A DNA stretch of 64,000 nucleotides from CAWBFD01 sp963788115 (GTDB lineage Bacteria > Actinomycetota > Thermoleophilia > Solirubrobacterales > 70-9): contig CAWBFD010000004.1 in NCBI GenBank assembly GCA_963788115.1, positions 1 to 64,000 of the forward strand. The letters are read 5' to 3'. The translations under genes were made by a program, and so were the position numbers. Of this stretch, positions 1 to 10,600 are shown in pieces (position 1 is the first letter of the stretch; every line of letters starts with the position of its first letter). The notes beneath the pieces are model-generated. The model searched no databases and was not told where the DNA came from. It saw only the letters and a list, made by a program, of their open reading frames with translations.

Positions 1-1940
1 CCACCGCCCCGCAGGATGTAGCGGTCGGTTTGGTAGTCCTCGCTCACGTGGCCCAGGACGTCGTCGTTGTTGACGGTGCCGTCGCCGCGCAGCTTCTCGC
101 CGTAGCGCATGACCACCTCGTCGCCGGCATCGCCGTCGAACTCGGCCTCGATCCATCCGGCGATGTTCTGGCCGAGGTTGACGACGTAGACGTCGGGCTG
201 CGGCGTCGTGACCTCCACGGGCGTGATCTCCTGGGTGACCCGGATCGGCTCCATGTCCTGCGCCTGCAGCGGCACCCCCGGGTCGGCGGCCGGGTCGGCG
301 GCGTCCCAGCCGCTGTCGTCGAACCCCGGCGAGTCCCAGCCGGGCTGCTCGAGCCGGGCGTCGTAGACCTCGCCGGCCAGCTGGGAGTCGGAGCGCAGCG
401 GACCGGCGGCCGTGCGCCACGTGGTGTCGGAGACGAACGTCGCGCTGGCGCCACTCTCGTACCTGACCTCGAGCTGGAGCTTCAGCTTCGGGTTATCCCA
501 CCAGTTCGCCACGTGCCAGTTCCAGACGCTTCCCGAGGTCATGCCGTAGAAGCCGCGGCCGAGGATCGCGCCGAGCGTGTTCGCGCCGGGCTCTAGCTGG
601 TCGGTGACATCGTGCGTCACGTACATCGCCCGCTTCGAGTAGTCGACGAACACCGGGTCCATGCGGTGGTCGCCGACCGGCTCGCCGTTGAGCGAAACGT
701 CCGCATAGGCCAGCCCGGCCACGTAGAGGCGCGCCTTCTCAACGGGGCCGGACAGGGTGAAGTCCTTGCGCAGCAGCGGAGCGGCGTTGCCGGCCGGGGC
801 CGTCAGGAAGACCTCGGTGGTTCCCGTGATGTCGAGGCCGTTCGGCGTGAACACCCCGCTGCCCGTCCACTGGCCGACGTCGAGGCCGAAGTCGTCCTCG
901 AAGATGGTGCTCTCATCCTCCGAGACCTCGACACGGTGGATCACGGCGCGCTCCGGGCCGAGCCCGCTGTCGCTCACGTTGGCGCGGAACCCGATCGTGC
1001 CCGACGATAAGGCGGCGTGGTTGGCCGAGTCGACGAGGACGCCGTCGACGTACGTGTCTATCTGGGTGCCGTTCGCCTCGATGACGAGCTCGTGCGGTTG
1101 GTCGAAGAACTCTCCCGCCGGGATCACGTGGCCGAGCGGGATGTTCCCGAGCACGGATACCGACCCGTTCACCCATTGGTGCTTGCGCAGGACCGGCGCC
1201 TCCGGCGGACCGGCCCCGATCAGCTGCCACATGAAGTTGTTGCCCGGGCCGTCGGCCCGGAAGAACACGCCCATCGCGGCGTTCAAGGGCGTCATCTCGA
1301 CCTCGAGCCGGAAGTCCGAAAAGACGGGGGCTGCCGGCGGGTCCCTCCCGATCCACTCGGCGTTCCAGTCGCTCGGGGCGAGGAGCCCCATCTCCCAGGT
1401 GGCGACGTCGCTCCAGGGGCCCGGCTCCTCGTCGGCGTCCCAGGTGCGTACCTGCCAGTGGAACCGTTCACGCGACTCGGGCTCGGGCCCGCCATACGTG
1501 ATCGCCTGGTGGTCGGAGATGACCTTGCCGCTGTCCCAGACATCGGGCGTGCCGGCCGCGAGCAGGGCGGCCGAGGAGGCCACCCTCACCTGGTAGGCGG
1601 TCTGCCTCGCGCCGCGCTCCCCCGCCGGAGCCTCCAGCTTCCAGCGGAGCGATGGCTGGGTGATGTCGATGCCGAGCGGCGCGGTGGCGTTCTCGGTCTC
1701 GAGCTCGACCGGGGTGAGAGCGTGGGCTACAGCCGGTCCGGCGCCGGCCATGCAGGCGAAAGCGAGGGCCAGGACGGCAAGCACGATCGTCGCCGACCCG
1801 CCCCCGCTCCGCGCCACCCTCCTCTGGGCGGTGACGGCGCGGGTCGGCTCGCCGCGTCGAGCTGGAACGGGATCAGCGCCAGGGCGGTGGCCAGCGCCTC
1901 CAGGGGCCGGGCCGGGCGATGCCACAACGTCGATCGTCAT
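1..1940 (-). CDS. Secreted alpha-L-rhamnosidase (GH78), N-terminal part, cut by window edge
   Basis: The frame opens at the ATG at 1940 and runs off the left edge, giving about 646 residues. GGAG lies 6 nt before the ATG, and the gene follows the stop of the GxGYxYP gene by 25 nt. Residues up to about 75 hold a basic stretch (RRVARS) and a hydrophobic core ending in AVAHA, read as a signal peptide. Next come a fibronectin-like rhamnosidase domain, a LamG/DUF1080-like beta-sandwich (residues about 210-330, with FFRADGPGNNFMWQ), the Bac_rhamnosid_N domain (YVAGLAYADVSLNGEPVG) and the concanavalin-like domain (VNLGQNIAGW). The catalytic barrel lies outside the window. The family removes terminal alpha-L-rhamnose from polysaccharides or glycosides. 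The beta-sandwich inserted between the two N-terminal domains is unusual. The family call is firm; the substrate is unknown. Confidence 0.87.
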   Translation of the reverse strand, partial: MTIDVVASPGPAPGGAGHRPGADPVPARRGEPTRAVTAQRRVARSGGGSATIVLAVLALAFACMAGAGPAVAHALTPVELETENATAPLGIDITQPSLRWKLEAPAGERGARQTAYQVRVASSAALLAAGTPDVWDSGKVISDHQAITYGGPEPESRERFHWQVRTWDADEEPGPWSDVATWEMGLLAPSDWNAEWIGRDPPAAPVFSDFRLEVEMTPLNAAMGVFFRADGPGNNFMWQLIGAGPPEAPVLRKHQWVNGSVSVLGNIPLGHVIPAGEFFDQPHELVIEANGTQIDTYVDGVLVDSANHAALSSGTIGFRANVSDSGLGPERAVIHRVEVSEDESTIFEDDFGLDVGQWTGSGVFTPNGLDITGTTEVFLTAPAGNAAPLLRKDFTLSGPVEKARLYVAGLAYADVSLNGEPVGDHRMDPVFVDYSKRAMYVTHDVTDQLEPGANTLGAILGRGFYGMTSGSVWNWHVANWWDNPKLKLQLEVRYESGASATFVSDTTWRTAAGPLRSDSQLAGEVYDARLEQPGWDSPGFDDSGWDAADPAADPGVPLQAQDMEPIRVTQEITPVEVTTPQPDVYVVNLGQNIAGWIEAEFDGDAGDEVVMRYGEKLRGDGTVNNDDVLGHVSEDYQTDRYILRGG

Positions 1941-1965
1941 ACGCGCGTCTCCATTTCTTCGAGTC

Positions 1966-4533
1966 TCAGCGCCTCACGGTCAGCGTCGCGATCGCCGTGT
2001 GCTTGTCCACGCCCGGGCCGCGGGCGGTGAATGTGATCCTGGTCCGCTTGCCACCGGCCTTGGGCTTCACCTCGAGCTTGAACCTCTGGGTCCTGGCGGC
2101 GCCGGGGGCCAGACTGGCGTACGCGCGGCAGCCCGTGCCGGTGACCTCCACCCGCTTCCTGGGCGCCTCGGCGCAGAGCGTGACCTTGCCCGAGGGCCCG
2201 GCGCCGACATTGGCGGCGCGGAACCGGAAGCTGACCCGCTTCCTTCTCGGGCCGATCTTCATCCGGCTCGGGCTCACCGAGGCGGAGAGGCGGGGGGTGC
2301 CGCTTACCAGCTCGAAGTACTGGTCGCCGCGGACGACCTCGTACTCGGGTCCGAGCGAGTCGGCGACGGCGGCAAGGTCGGTCGGCGTCGTGTTCCACGC
2401 CAGGGCGCCGATCGACAAGAACAGTGGCGACTCGCCGTCCCAGCCGACCGACGCCTCGGCAATGGCGCGCTCGAGTTCGTCCGCTCCGCCCGCGCCACGC
2501 ACGGTCGACAGGGGCACCTTGCCGTCCAGCACCCGCGTCTGCGTCGTGTTGCCCCAGTTGAGCAGGATCCCGCGCGGTTCGACGTCGTCCACGTACGCGG
2601 TCGCTTCGTCCGGCGTGAGATCGACGTCACGGCCGTCGACACGGTTGAGCACGTAGACGACGTCCATGCCGGTGGCCTTCATGTACCTGCGGGTCTGCGC
2701 CGTGAACGTGTCGAAGGTCTCGTCCGGCCATGGAGTCGGGTAGATGTAGCCGGCGCCAGACGGCCCGGCGACGAGCAGGTCGTTGCGGGTCGCCGTTTGC
2801 TGGTAGTGGTTCAGGAAGTTCCGCGCCGCGTCGGCGAGCAACGGCGAGGTAGTCCAGTTGATCGGCACGGATCCACGCCCAGGGTCATCCCACAACCTAC
2901 GCAGCCGATGCTCGTTGTACTGGAGGTTGTCGCCCTCCGACATCGTGAACGTGACGTAGATCTTGTTCTCCAACGGCGGGCTTGGGGGTTGCGGTTGCCG
3001 ATCGGAGACCCGCGCCCTCGAGCCCGAGTGCACGCTCATGTTCTCGAACCAGTCGGCCGCCAGCACGTACACGCCGTGTCGGGACGCCAGCTCGGTGCCG
3101 CCGAACTCACCGGCAACGTCCTGGGGGAACCAGCCGAGGTACGGCGTCGGCGGCTCCGTCTCCGCCATGATCCGCTCGAACAGCGCACGCTCCGCCGGGA
3201 TGTTTGGGTCGAGCCAGAACGTCATCGCCCTGTTGGCCACGGCATAGTCACGCAGGTAGGCGAACTCCTCCTGGAAGGGCCGCTCCGGCTCGGTGCCGGT
3301 GACGGAGAGGGTGTACTCGTTCCACATCTCCACCGACAGCGTGAGCTCCTGCGTGCCGGCCGGGGGAGCGAATCGGTAGACGAAGTAGCGCTCGCCGTCG
3401 GCGAACCGGTGCTGCGGCGGACCGCCAGCGATCTGGGAGTTGTCGGCATCGAAGAGATACGGACCCTCCTCGGCCGTTCCCGGCACGAACTGCGCGATGA
3501 TCTGATCGTCGGCGCGCACGGTGACCTGCCCGACCGCCGGACCCCAGCCGTCGTTCGTGAACGCGTCGTCGAAGCGAACCCACACCCCGTCGCCTCCGAG
3601 CCGGTCGGACAAGTCGAAGTCGTAGGTTGCGCGGTTGGACGCGTCGTGGACGTGCTCGCTGACCTTGGCGGTGGTCGTGTAGATGTCCGGGATGCCCGGA
3701 GGCAAGCCAACGTCGCGCTGCGGTGGAAGCCCGATCAGCATGCGGTGGGTCGTCTGCGGCCAGAGCTGCTCGAACTGCCATTCGTACGCCTCCAGCCGAT
3801 CGGCGAACCGACCGCGCAGATCGTCGAGGACGCGCAGTCCGTACACCCGCTGCAGTCGCTCGGCCAGGGCCGGGCTCGCCACCACGGCGTTCTTCAGCCC
3901 GGCCAGGGTCGTCGCGACGTTCACGGTGTCGGGCACCTCGGGATCGAACACGACGATGCCGCGAACGGCCTTCCTGTACTTCGATACCAGCTTCCACGGA
4001 CCCGGATGGATCGTGTACGGCACCCGCAGGCTCCGGAGCCAGGTCAACCGGCCCTCGCCGCTGGTGGCGTCGTCCCCGATGAGGTAGATCCTCGGCTCGG
4101 TCCGGTTCACGACGCCCTGCAGCGTGCCGAGGAGGAGCTTTAGATCGCCAGGCAGCTCGGGGAGATCGACGACATCGAGCCGAGTCGGCTCGGCAAACCG
4201 CGGCAGTGCCCGGCCGTCGGGCCAGTTGATGCCACCGTCATCGGTCCCTGACCTCGCCGAGGCCCGTTGCCGCGACAGGCTAAGGGCGTCAAGCTCGGCG
4301 GCGATCTTCGCCGCCGACCCACCGGGGGCCGACGGTAGCGCAGTCGAGACCATGGCACCCGCGTCCCGAGGTGCCCCCACCGCGCTCCCGATCGCGAGCA
4401 CGACGAGCGCGAGCGCTACCGCGAGCGGCAGCCTGAGCGCGGGCAAGCCGACCTCCTGACCGAAGCGCGCGGGATCGCCGATGCCGCAACGAGCAGCACC
4501 TTTCTCGCGCCTACCCACGCGAGCCCCCACCAC
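1966..4533 (-). CDS. Secreted GxGYxYP-family protein (putative glycoside hydrolase)
   Basis: The 855-residue product has a hydrophobic signal segment (residues about 30-55, LPLAVALALVVLAIGSAVG). The GxGYxYP signature is present as GPSGAGYIYPTPWPDE near residue 590, preceded by the GxGYxYP N-terminal domains (LLLGTLQGVVNRTEPRIYL). This family (PF14323) is linked to carbohydrate degradation, but its reaction is not established. The last 105 or so residues form a beta-sandwich with two cysteines, ending in basic residues, and match the tail of the upstream giant protein. The start is uncertain: GTG at 4533 gives a long basic leader, and an in-frame GTG at 4518 is possible. The gene sits between the giant secreted protein and the rhamnosidase and is probably co-transcribed with both. 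Confidence 0.82.
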   Translation of the reverse strand: MVGARVGRREKGAARCGIGDPARFGQEVGLPALRLPLAVALALVVLAIGSAVGAPRDAGAMVSTALPSAPGGSAAKIAAELDALSLSRQRASARSGTDDGGINWPDGRALPRFAEPTRLDVVDLPELPGDLKLLLGTLQGVVNRTEPRIYLIGDDATSGEGRLTWLRSLRVPYTIHPGPWKLVSKYRKAVRGIVVFDPEVPDTVNVATTLAGLKNAVVASPALAERLQRVYGLRVLDDLRGRFADRLEAYEWQFEQLWPQTTHRMLIGLPPQRDVGLPPGIPDIYTTTAKVSEHVHDASNRATYDFDLSDRLGGDGVWVRFDDAFTNDGWGPAVGQVTVRADDQIIAQFVPGTAEEGPYLFDADNSQIAGGPPQHRFADGERYFVYRFAPPAGTQELTLSVEMWNEYTLSVTGTEPERPFQEEFAYLRDYAVANRAMTFWLDPNIPAERALFERIMAETEPPTPYLGWFPQDVAGEFGGTELASRHGVYVLAADWFENMSVHSGSRARVSDRQPQPPSPPLENKIYVTFTMSEGDNLQYNEHRLRRLWDDPGRGSVPINWTTSPLLADAARNFLNHYQQTATRNDLLVAGPSGAGYIYPTPWPDETFDTFTAQTRRYMKATGMDVVYVLNRVDGRDVDLTPDEATAYVDDVEPRGILLNWGNTTQTRVLDGKVPLSTVRGAGGADELERAIAEASVGWDGESPLFLSIGALAWNTTPTDLAAVADSLGPEYEVVRGDQYFELVSGTPRLSASVSPSRMKIGPRRKRVSFRFRAANVGAGPSGKVTLCAEAPRKRVEVTGTGCRAYASLAPGAARTQRFKLEVKPKAGGKRTRITFTARGPGVDKHTAIATLTVRR

Positions 4534-4669
4534 CCGGTGTCGCTCTGGGAGTTGAGCTCGACGGCCGCAGACGCCATCGCGCTCATCATCGCGACTGAGG
4601 CGAGCGCGACCCCCATGATCACGGCCGGTCCCGCCACGCGAGCCCGTTCCCTGCTCGAGTCCACCTCTC

Positions 4670-7600
4670 TCAGCGCCGCCTGACGCGCTTCACCTTCAGC
4701 GTCGCGGTCGCCGTCTCCTTGTCCGCGTTGGCGGCGTCGGCGGTGAACCTGAGCGTGATCCGGTCCCCGGCGGCGGAGCGCTTCGGCTTCAGCGTGAACC
4801 GCTCCCGGGTAGTTTCGCCCGACCCGAGGCTCCCGGCCCCGCGGCAGGGCCTGCCGACCACCTGCACCTTGTTGTTCGGCGCCTTGGCGCAGAGCTGCAG
4901 GTTGTTCGCCGCCGCGGTGCCCTCGTTGGTCACGCCGAAGCTGAACCGGGCCTGCTGGCCGGGCTTCACCGTCTTGCGCCTCGGATCGACCGAGCCGTCG
5001 AGGCTCGCGCCGACGATCACCGACTGGATCTCCTCGACGTTGCCGGCCGCGTCGGTCGAGCGGAACCGGACCGTGTGCGTGCCCGCGGGGACCACGATCG
5101 GGCCCTCGACCGAGCCCTCGTCCAGGGGCAGGATGCGCACGTTCCGGAAGTCGATCACGTCGGGGGTGCCGTGGTTCTGGAGCCCGATGTAGCCGCGATC
5201 GAACTGGCGCGCATCGGTCGGGGGGTCGCCGCCGCGGGAGGACTCGAGCGGGATCGAGTTGTCGAACTCGGTCAGCACCGTGCCGTTGCGGATCACCGTG
5301 TACTGCTGGCCCTCGACCCGGACCTCGTAGTCGACCCAGGTGCCCTTCGGCTGGATCCCGGGGTCGGGAGGCGGGACCGGGTCGAAGTTGTAGATCGAGC
5401 CGGTCTTCTGGGTAGTCGCCCTGGTGGTCGTTGATCTGGATCTCCTGGCCGCAGTAGATCGCGACCCAGGCCTGCTGGGTGGCGGCGGCGCCGGTGCGAC
5501 CGCAGTAGGTCCCGTCCCAGTCGCCGGGACCGGAGGTCGGGCGCTCGGCCAGCGGGATCCGCGGGTCGGGGAAGCGGACGAACACGCCCGAGTTGCCGTT
5601 GGCGCCCTCGGACGAGTCGCGCCACTCCATCTTCAGCGAGAAGTCGCCGTAGTCCTTCACCGGGTACCACGGCATCCCGAGCCCGCCCTGGGTGCGGGCG
5701 AAGCCGCTGGTGCCGTCCGAGAGCTCGACATCGGCGAGCTGCAGGAGGTCGTCGCCGCTGTTGGCCGTGAAGTCGAGCCGGTAGTAGCCGTAGGCGGTCT
5801 CGTTCTCGAACTCGTAGACGTTCGTCTGGAAGCGGTCGGCGAAGTCCTGCCCGGACTGCTGATCGAGCTCCGTCCAGGTCTCGCCGTCGTCGGAGCCCTG
5901 AAGGGTCCAGTCGCTGGGGTCGCGCCCGGGGGCGTCGTTGGCGGAGGTCAGCGAATACCGGACAACCGCGGAGGGCTCGGAGAGCTCGAACTCGACCCAG
6001 CCGGTGCTCTCGAACGCGAGCCACTTGGTCTCGGCATCGCCGTCGACCAGGTTCCCCGCGACCTCGTCCGGGGGATTCTCGGCGCTCGCCGTGACCGCTG
6101 CGACCGTGTCGGTGACCTCGAGCCAGTTGAGGCCTCCGGGCCCCGCCTGGGCCCATCGCCCGAGATCGGACTCGGAGCCGAGGATCGTCTCCTCGTCGAC
6201 GTACGTCTGCCAGGGGCCGTCGTCGATCCGGAACCGGGTCTCCGCGACACCGGAGCCGTTCGGGCCGTCGTCGGCCTCGAGCGTGACCTCGCGCCCGTCG
6301 ACGGTCGCCTCGGTCTCGGGCGGAGTCCCGTCGATCTTGATCGCCAGCGACTTGGTCGCCTCGAGGTTGCCCTCTGCATCTGTGGAGCGGAATTCGACCT
6401 CGTGCTCGCCGTCGCCGGAGACGGTGAACGGCTCCTCGTAGTCGGTGAAGTCGCCGCCGTCGATCGCGTACAGGGTCGACTCGACCCCGGAGCCGCCCTC
6501 GTTGTCGGTCGCCGCCAGGGTGACCTCGACAGGCGTCGTGAACCAGCCGTTCTCGCCGTCCGGTTCGGCCGGGTCGAGCGTCGCCGTGGTCGTCGGCGGG
6601 GTGTTGTCGCCGCCGCCGCCCGCGTTGCACTCGTCCGGCGGGGTCTGCGGATCGGCGCTTCCGAGGACGACGTTGAAGGCGTCGATCTGGACGACGTCGT
6701 CGCCGGAGCCATCGTGCTTGGCGAACAGGCCGGCGCGCAGGCCGCCCGGCTCGCTCAGGTACTCGTCGACCGGCATGTTCTGGCCGAAGTTGACGAACGT
6801 CTCGCCGTCGGTCGAGGTCCAGGTTCCGATCTCCTGGGCCACGGCGTCGTGCACGAACCGCACCCAGCCGTAGTCGCCCTCGAAATCGAGCGCGCCGGAG
6901 TTCGGGTAGGGCAGCGGCTCCGGCGGCAGCGTCACCGCCTGGCTGTCGGCGGTCAGGACCCGCTCGGCCCACACACCTGGCTGATCGCCGGGCTCATCCG
7001 GGTCGGTGTCGTTCTTGAACTGGAGCGCGGTCTTGGCGAAGTGGTTATCGGTGCTGGGCGGGCTGAGCGTGTTGACCAGCGCCAGACCCGCGGCCTCGCC
7101 GTTGGTGTCGATGTTGGCGTGGGCGATCTTCGCCGTCAGCACCCACGACTGATCGGCTGGCACGCCCTGCAGGACCATTTGTGCGGTGCCGTTGTCGCCG
7201 AAGAGGTCGCCCTGGATGATCGGCAGGTTGAGGTGGCCGTCGCCGACCGTCGGCGGGTTCGTCGGGCTCGGGTTGACGATCTCCCACTTCGGGTCGAGCT
7301 CGGTGCCCTCGAACTCGTCGCAGCTGTCCCCTCCGCCACCGCCGCCGCAGTCGATCGGTCCGCCGGGGTCGCTCCCGGCGTGGACGCGGAACCAGTCGAA
7401 CGACGCGGTGCCGCCGCCGCCGAAGGCGGTGAGGCCCACCCGCAGCGGGGGGTCGAAGGGCGCCGCGTGGCCCTCCTGGCCGATCAGCGTCCAGCTCTGC
7501 CCGTTGTCGGCCGAGAACTCGGCGATCACGGCGCTGCCGTCGTAGCGGGCCCGCAGCAGGACGTCATCCGGGAGCTGGCCGCCGGGGGCCGGGGTGATGC

Positions 7601-10600
7601 TCTCCGGGATCGGCGGGTCGACGCCGCCGTCCTGGGTGACGATGTGCTCGAACCGATTGTTGTCCGACTGGATGACGACGATCTTGCTGAACGTGTTGGG
7701 GTTCTCCGACTTCCAGATCACGAGCCCGGCCTGCCCGTTGAAGCCGATCTCGCTCGTGTCGAGCCTCGCTGTGGCAGTCCACTCCCCGCTCGGCGCGTCC
7801 TGGAGCAGGGCGTCGGAGGCCAGCGGGTCGTTGGCGATCCAGTCGCCCGCGTTGATCGGAATCGAAAGCCGCCCGTCTGAGACCGTGACCCCGCCCGTCG
7901 GGCGCAGCACGTCCCATTTCGGATCGAGCGCGGTGCCGTCGAACTCGTCGGATTGCGGCAGGCAGCTGCTGGGGGGAGCGCACTCAACCGGGCCCTCCCG
8001 ATCAGCGCCGGCGTGGAGGCGGATCCAGTCGAACTCCGCGTGACGCGCCGGTCCGCCGGGTGAGACCGACTGGAACGAGGTCAACCCGATTCGAAGCTGC
8101 CCCTCCCCGCCGGGTTGGAAGGGCGCCTGGACGTCGCTCCACGTCGCACCGTCAAGGGAATAGTGGGCGGTGAGAGTCGGGTTCGGGGTCGCCCCGTTGG
8201 AGGTGATCCGCAGGAAGATCACGGTCGGGCCGCCGGGGAGGTTGCCGGTGTTGCCGTTGCCCTGACCTTCGCTTCCGTCGACGGCGTTAGAGCGCTCGAT
8301 CCAGAACTCGCCGCTGGCCCCCAGCGAGAGGTAGACCAGCTTCGCGAAGTTGTTCGGGTCCTCGCCCCGCCAAACCATCAGGCCCGCCTGGTCGGTCAGC
8401 TGATCGAGCGCCGAGACATCGATGCTCGTCGTCAGCGTCCACGGCCCGTCGGGGGCGTCCGTGAGGACCACGTTCTGGGCCGAGTTCTCGGAGGGCGACA
8501 TGTCTCCGGGGAGCGTCTGGATGCGCAGGGCACCGCCCGTGACGTCGAGGCTGCCGGCCGGGCCCGGACGCAGCACGTCCCACTTCGGATCGAGGGCGCT
8601 CCCGTCGAACTCGTCCGACTGCGACAGGCAGTCACCGCCGCCGCCGCCCCGGTCTCGATCGTGAACGTGACCGACTTCGTCTCCTCGACGTTGCCGGCGA
8701 CGTCGCGCGAGCGGTACTCGACCGTGTGCTCGCCGTCGCCGGAGACCGTGAACGGCGCGGTGTAGTCGGTGAAGGCGCCGGCGTCGACGCGGTACTGGGA
8801 GAGCTCGACCCCGGAGCCGCCGGCATCGGTGGCCGCCAGGGCGACCTCGACCGGCCCGTCGTAGGTGGGGAGCGGGTCGGCGCCGTCGAGCTGGATCGTG
8901 GTCACCGGCGGGACCGTGTCGCCGCCCTGGACGTTGACCGTGATCGTCGCAGAGTCGGTCTCCTCGTCGGCGTAGGTGACGGTCAGGGTGACCTCGTGGG
9001 GACCGTCGGTGGCGAACGTGTGGACCGGGTTCTCCTCGGTCGAGGTCTCGCCGTCGCCGAAGTCCCACTCGTAGGCGACGCCGCCGGAGGCGCCGATGTC
9101 GAACTGGACCTCGCGCGGGTTGCCGGTCGCCTGCCACTCGGGGTCGGCGCCCGGGGTGTCGGGGCCGCCGGTGTAGGTAAAGCGCCAGAGCCCGGCGTTG
9201 GGGCCGGTGGTGAAGAAGCCGTCGTAGACCTGGACGTAGAGGGAGCCGTCGGGGGCGAACTTCGAGTCCATGTAGCTGGGCGACCAGTTGAGCGCGAGGC
9301 CGCCGTTGCGGAGGCTGTCGGCGTAGACCGGCTGGCCGCCGTCCTGGTCGGTGGCCGGGTCGAGCAAGAGCGCGTGCTTGGCGCTGTTGTTGCCGAAGTC
9401 CTGCAGGAACCAGCGCCCGTCCCAGTACTCGGGGAAGGCGACCGAGGGGTCGGCGGTGTCGGGGTAGCGGTAGACCGGGCCGCTGAACACGGTCGCCCCG
9501 GAGGCGATCAGGTAGGGGCAGAGCGGGGTCGGGGCGGCGCCGTAGTTGGGGGCTCCCTGGGCCCCCTGCTCGCGGGGGAAGTCGGGGCAGCCGTTGGCGC
9601 CGCCCGGGTTGCCGCGGCTGTACCAGAGGTTGAGCGGGCGCGCCGTGCCCGCGTCCATCCCGGTGGCGGTCTCGTGGGGAAGCACGGTGAGCCCGGTGTT
9701 GTTGGGCGAGTCGTTGACCAGGTTGTCGCAGTCATAAAAGCCCTGGATCGGGGCCCCGGCGGGACCGCCCGAGACGTAGCCGGCGCGCGTTGGTCGTCCG
9801 CAGGGCGCCGTCGGCGAGCCGGTCGCGGTAGGCCTGCTGGTTGCCCATGCAGTAGGGCCAGCCGTAGTTGCCGGCCTCGGAGATCTGGGCGGCGCTCTCG
9901 TAGGTCGAGGGCCCCTGCTGGGCGTTCGGGGCGCCGGCGTCGGGGCCGACCCAGGCCGCGTAGGGGACGTCGGTCTCGGGGTCGATCGCGAGCCGCGAGG
10001 GGTTGCGCAGGCCCATCGCGTAGATCTCGGGCTTGGTCTGGTTGCCGTTGCCCTCGGTCCCGGAGAACAGGTTGGGCCCGTTGGGCGAGTCCGCGTCGGG
10101 GAGCGTGTAGGTGGTGTCGACGCCGATCGCGCGGCTGGGTCCCGTCGGGGATCTCGTCGATCGGGTTGAAGCGCAGCATCTTGCCGTTGTAGTCGTTGGT
10201 CGAGCCGGCGGTCCGCCGGGCGTCCTGGTAGGAGAAGTTGAGCTCGCCGCAGTCGGTGTTGTTGGCGGGGGCGCCGGGGCCGGGGATCGGGGTCCGCTGG
10301 GGGCACTTCGGCGGCGGGTTGTTGCCGGAGTACCCGCCGGTGCCCTCGGAGGAGTTCGAGTCGCCGGTGGTCACGTAGAGGTTGCCCTCCGAGTCCCAGC
10401 CCATGCCGCCGCCGCGGTGACAGCAGCTGTAGATCTGCGACGCGTACTCGAAGATCACGACCTCGGAGTCGAGCTCGAGCTCCTTGGTCTCGAGGTCGAT
10501 CGTGAACCGCGAGACCCGCCCCCTGGTCATCTTGTGTCGGCGGATCTCGTTCCCGTCGGCGAGCCCCGGGTGGTTCGGGTTGTTCGGGTTGAGGGTGGGG

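Noticed and set aside
4534..4669. Short signal-peptide-like frame (MGVALASVAMMSAMASA) between the giant and GxGYxYP genes
   Set aside because: It runs only about 30 residues before losing any protein-like character. It may be a remnant or chance and cannot be supported as a gene.
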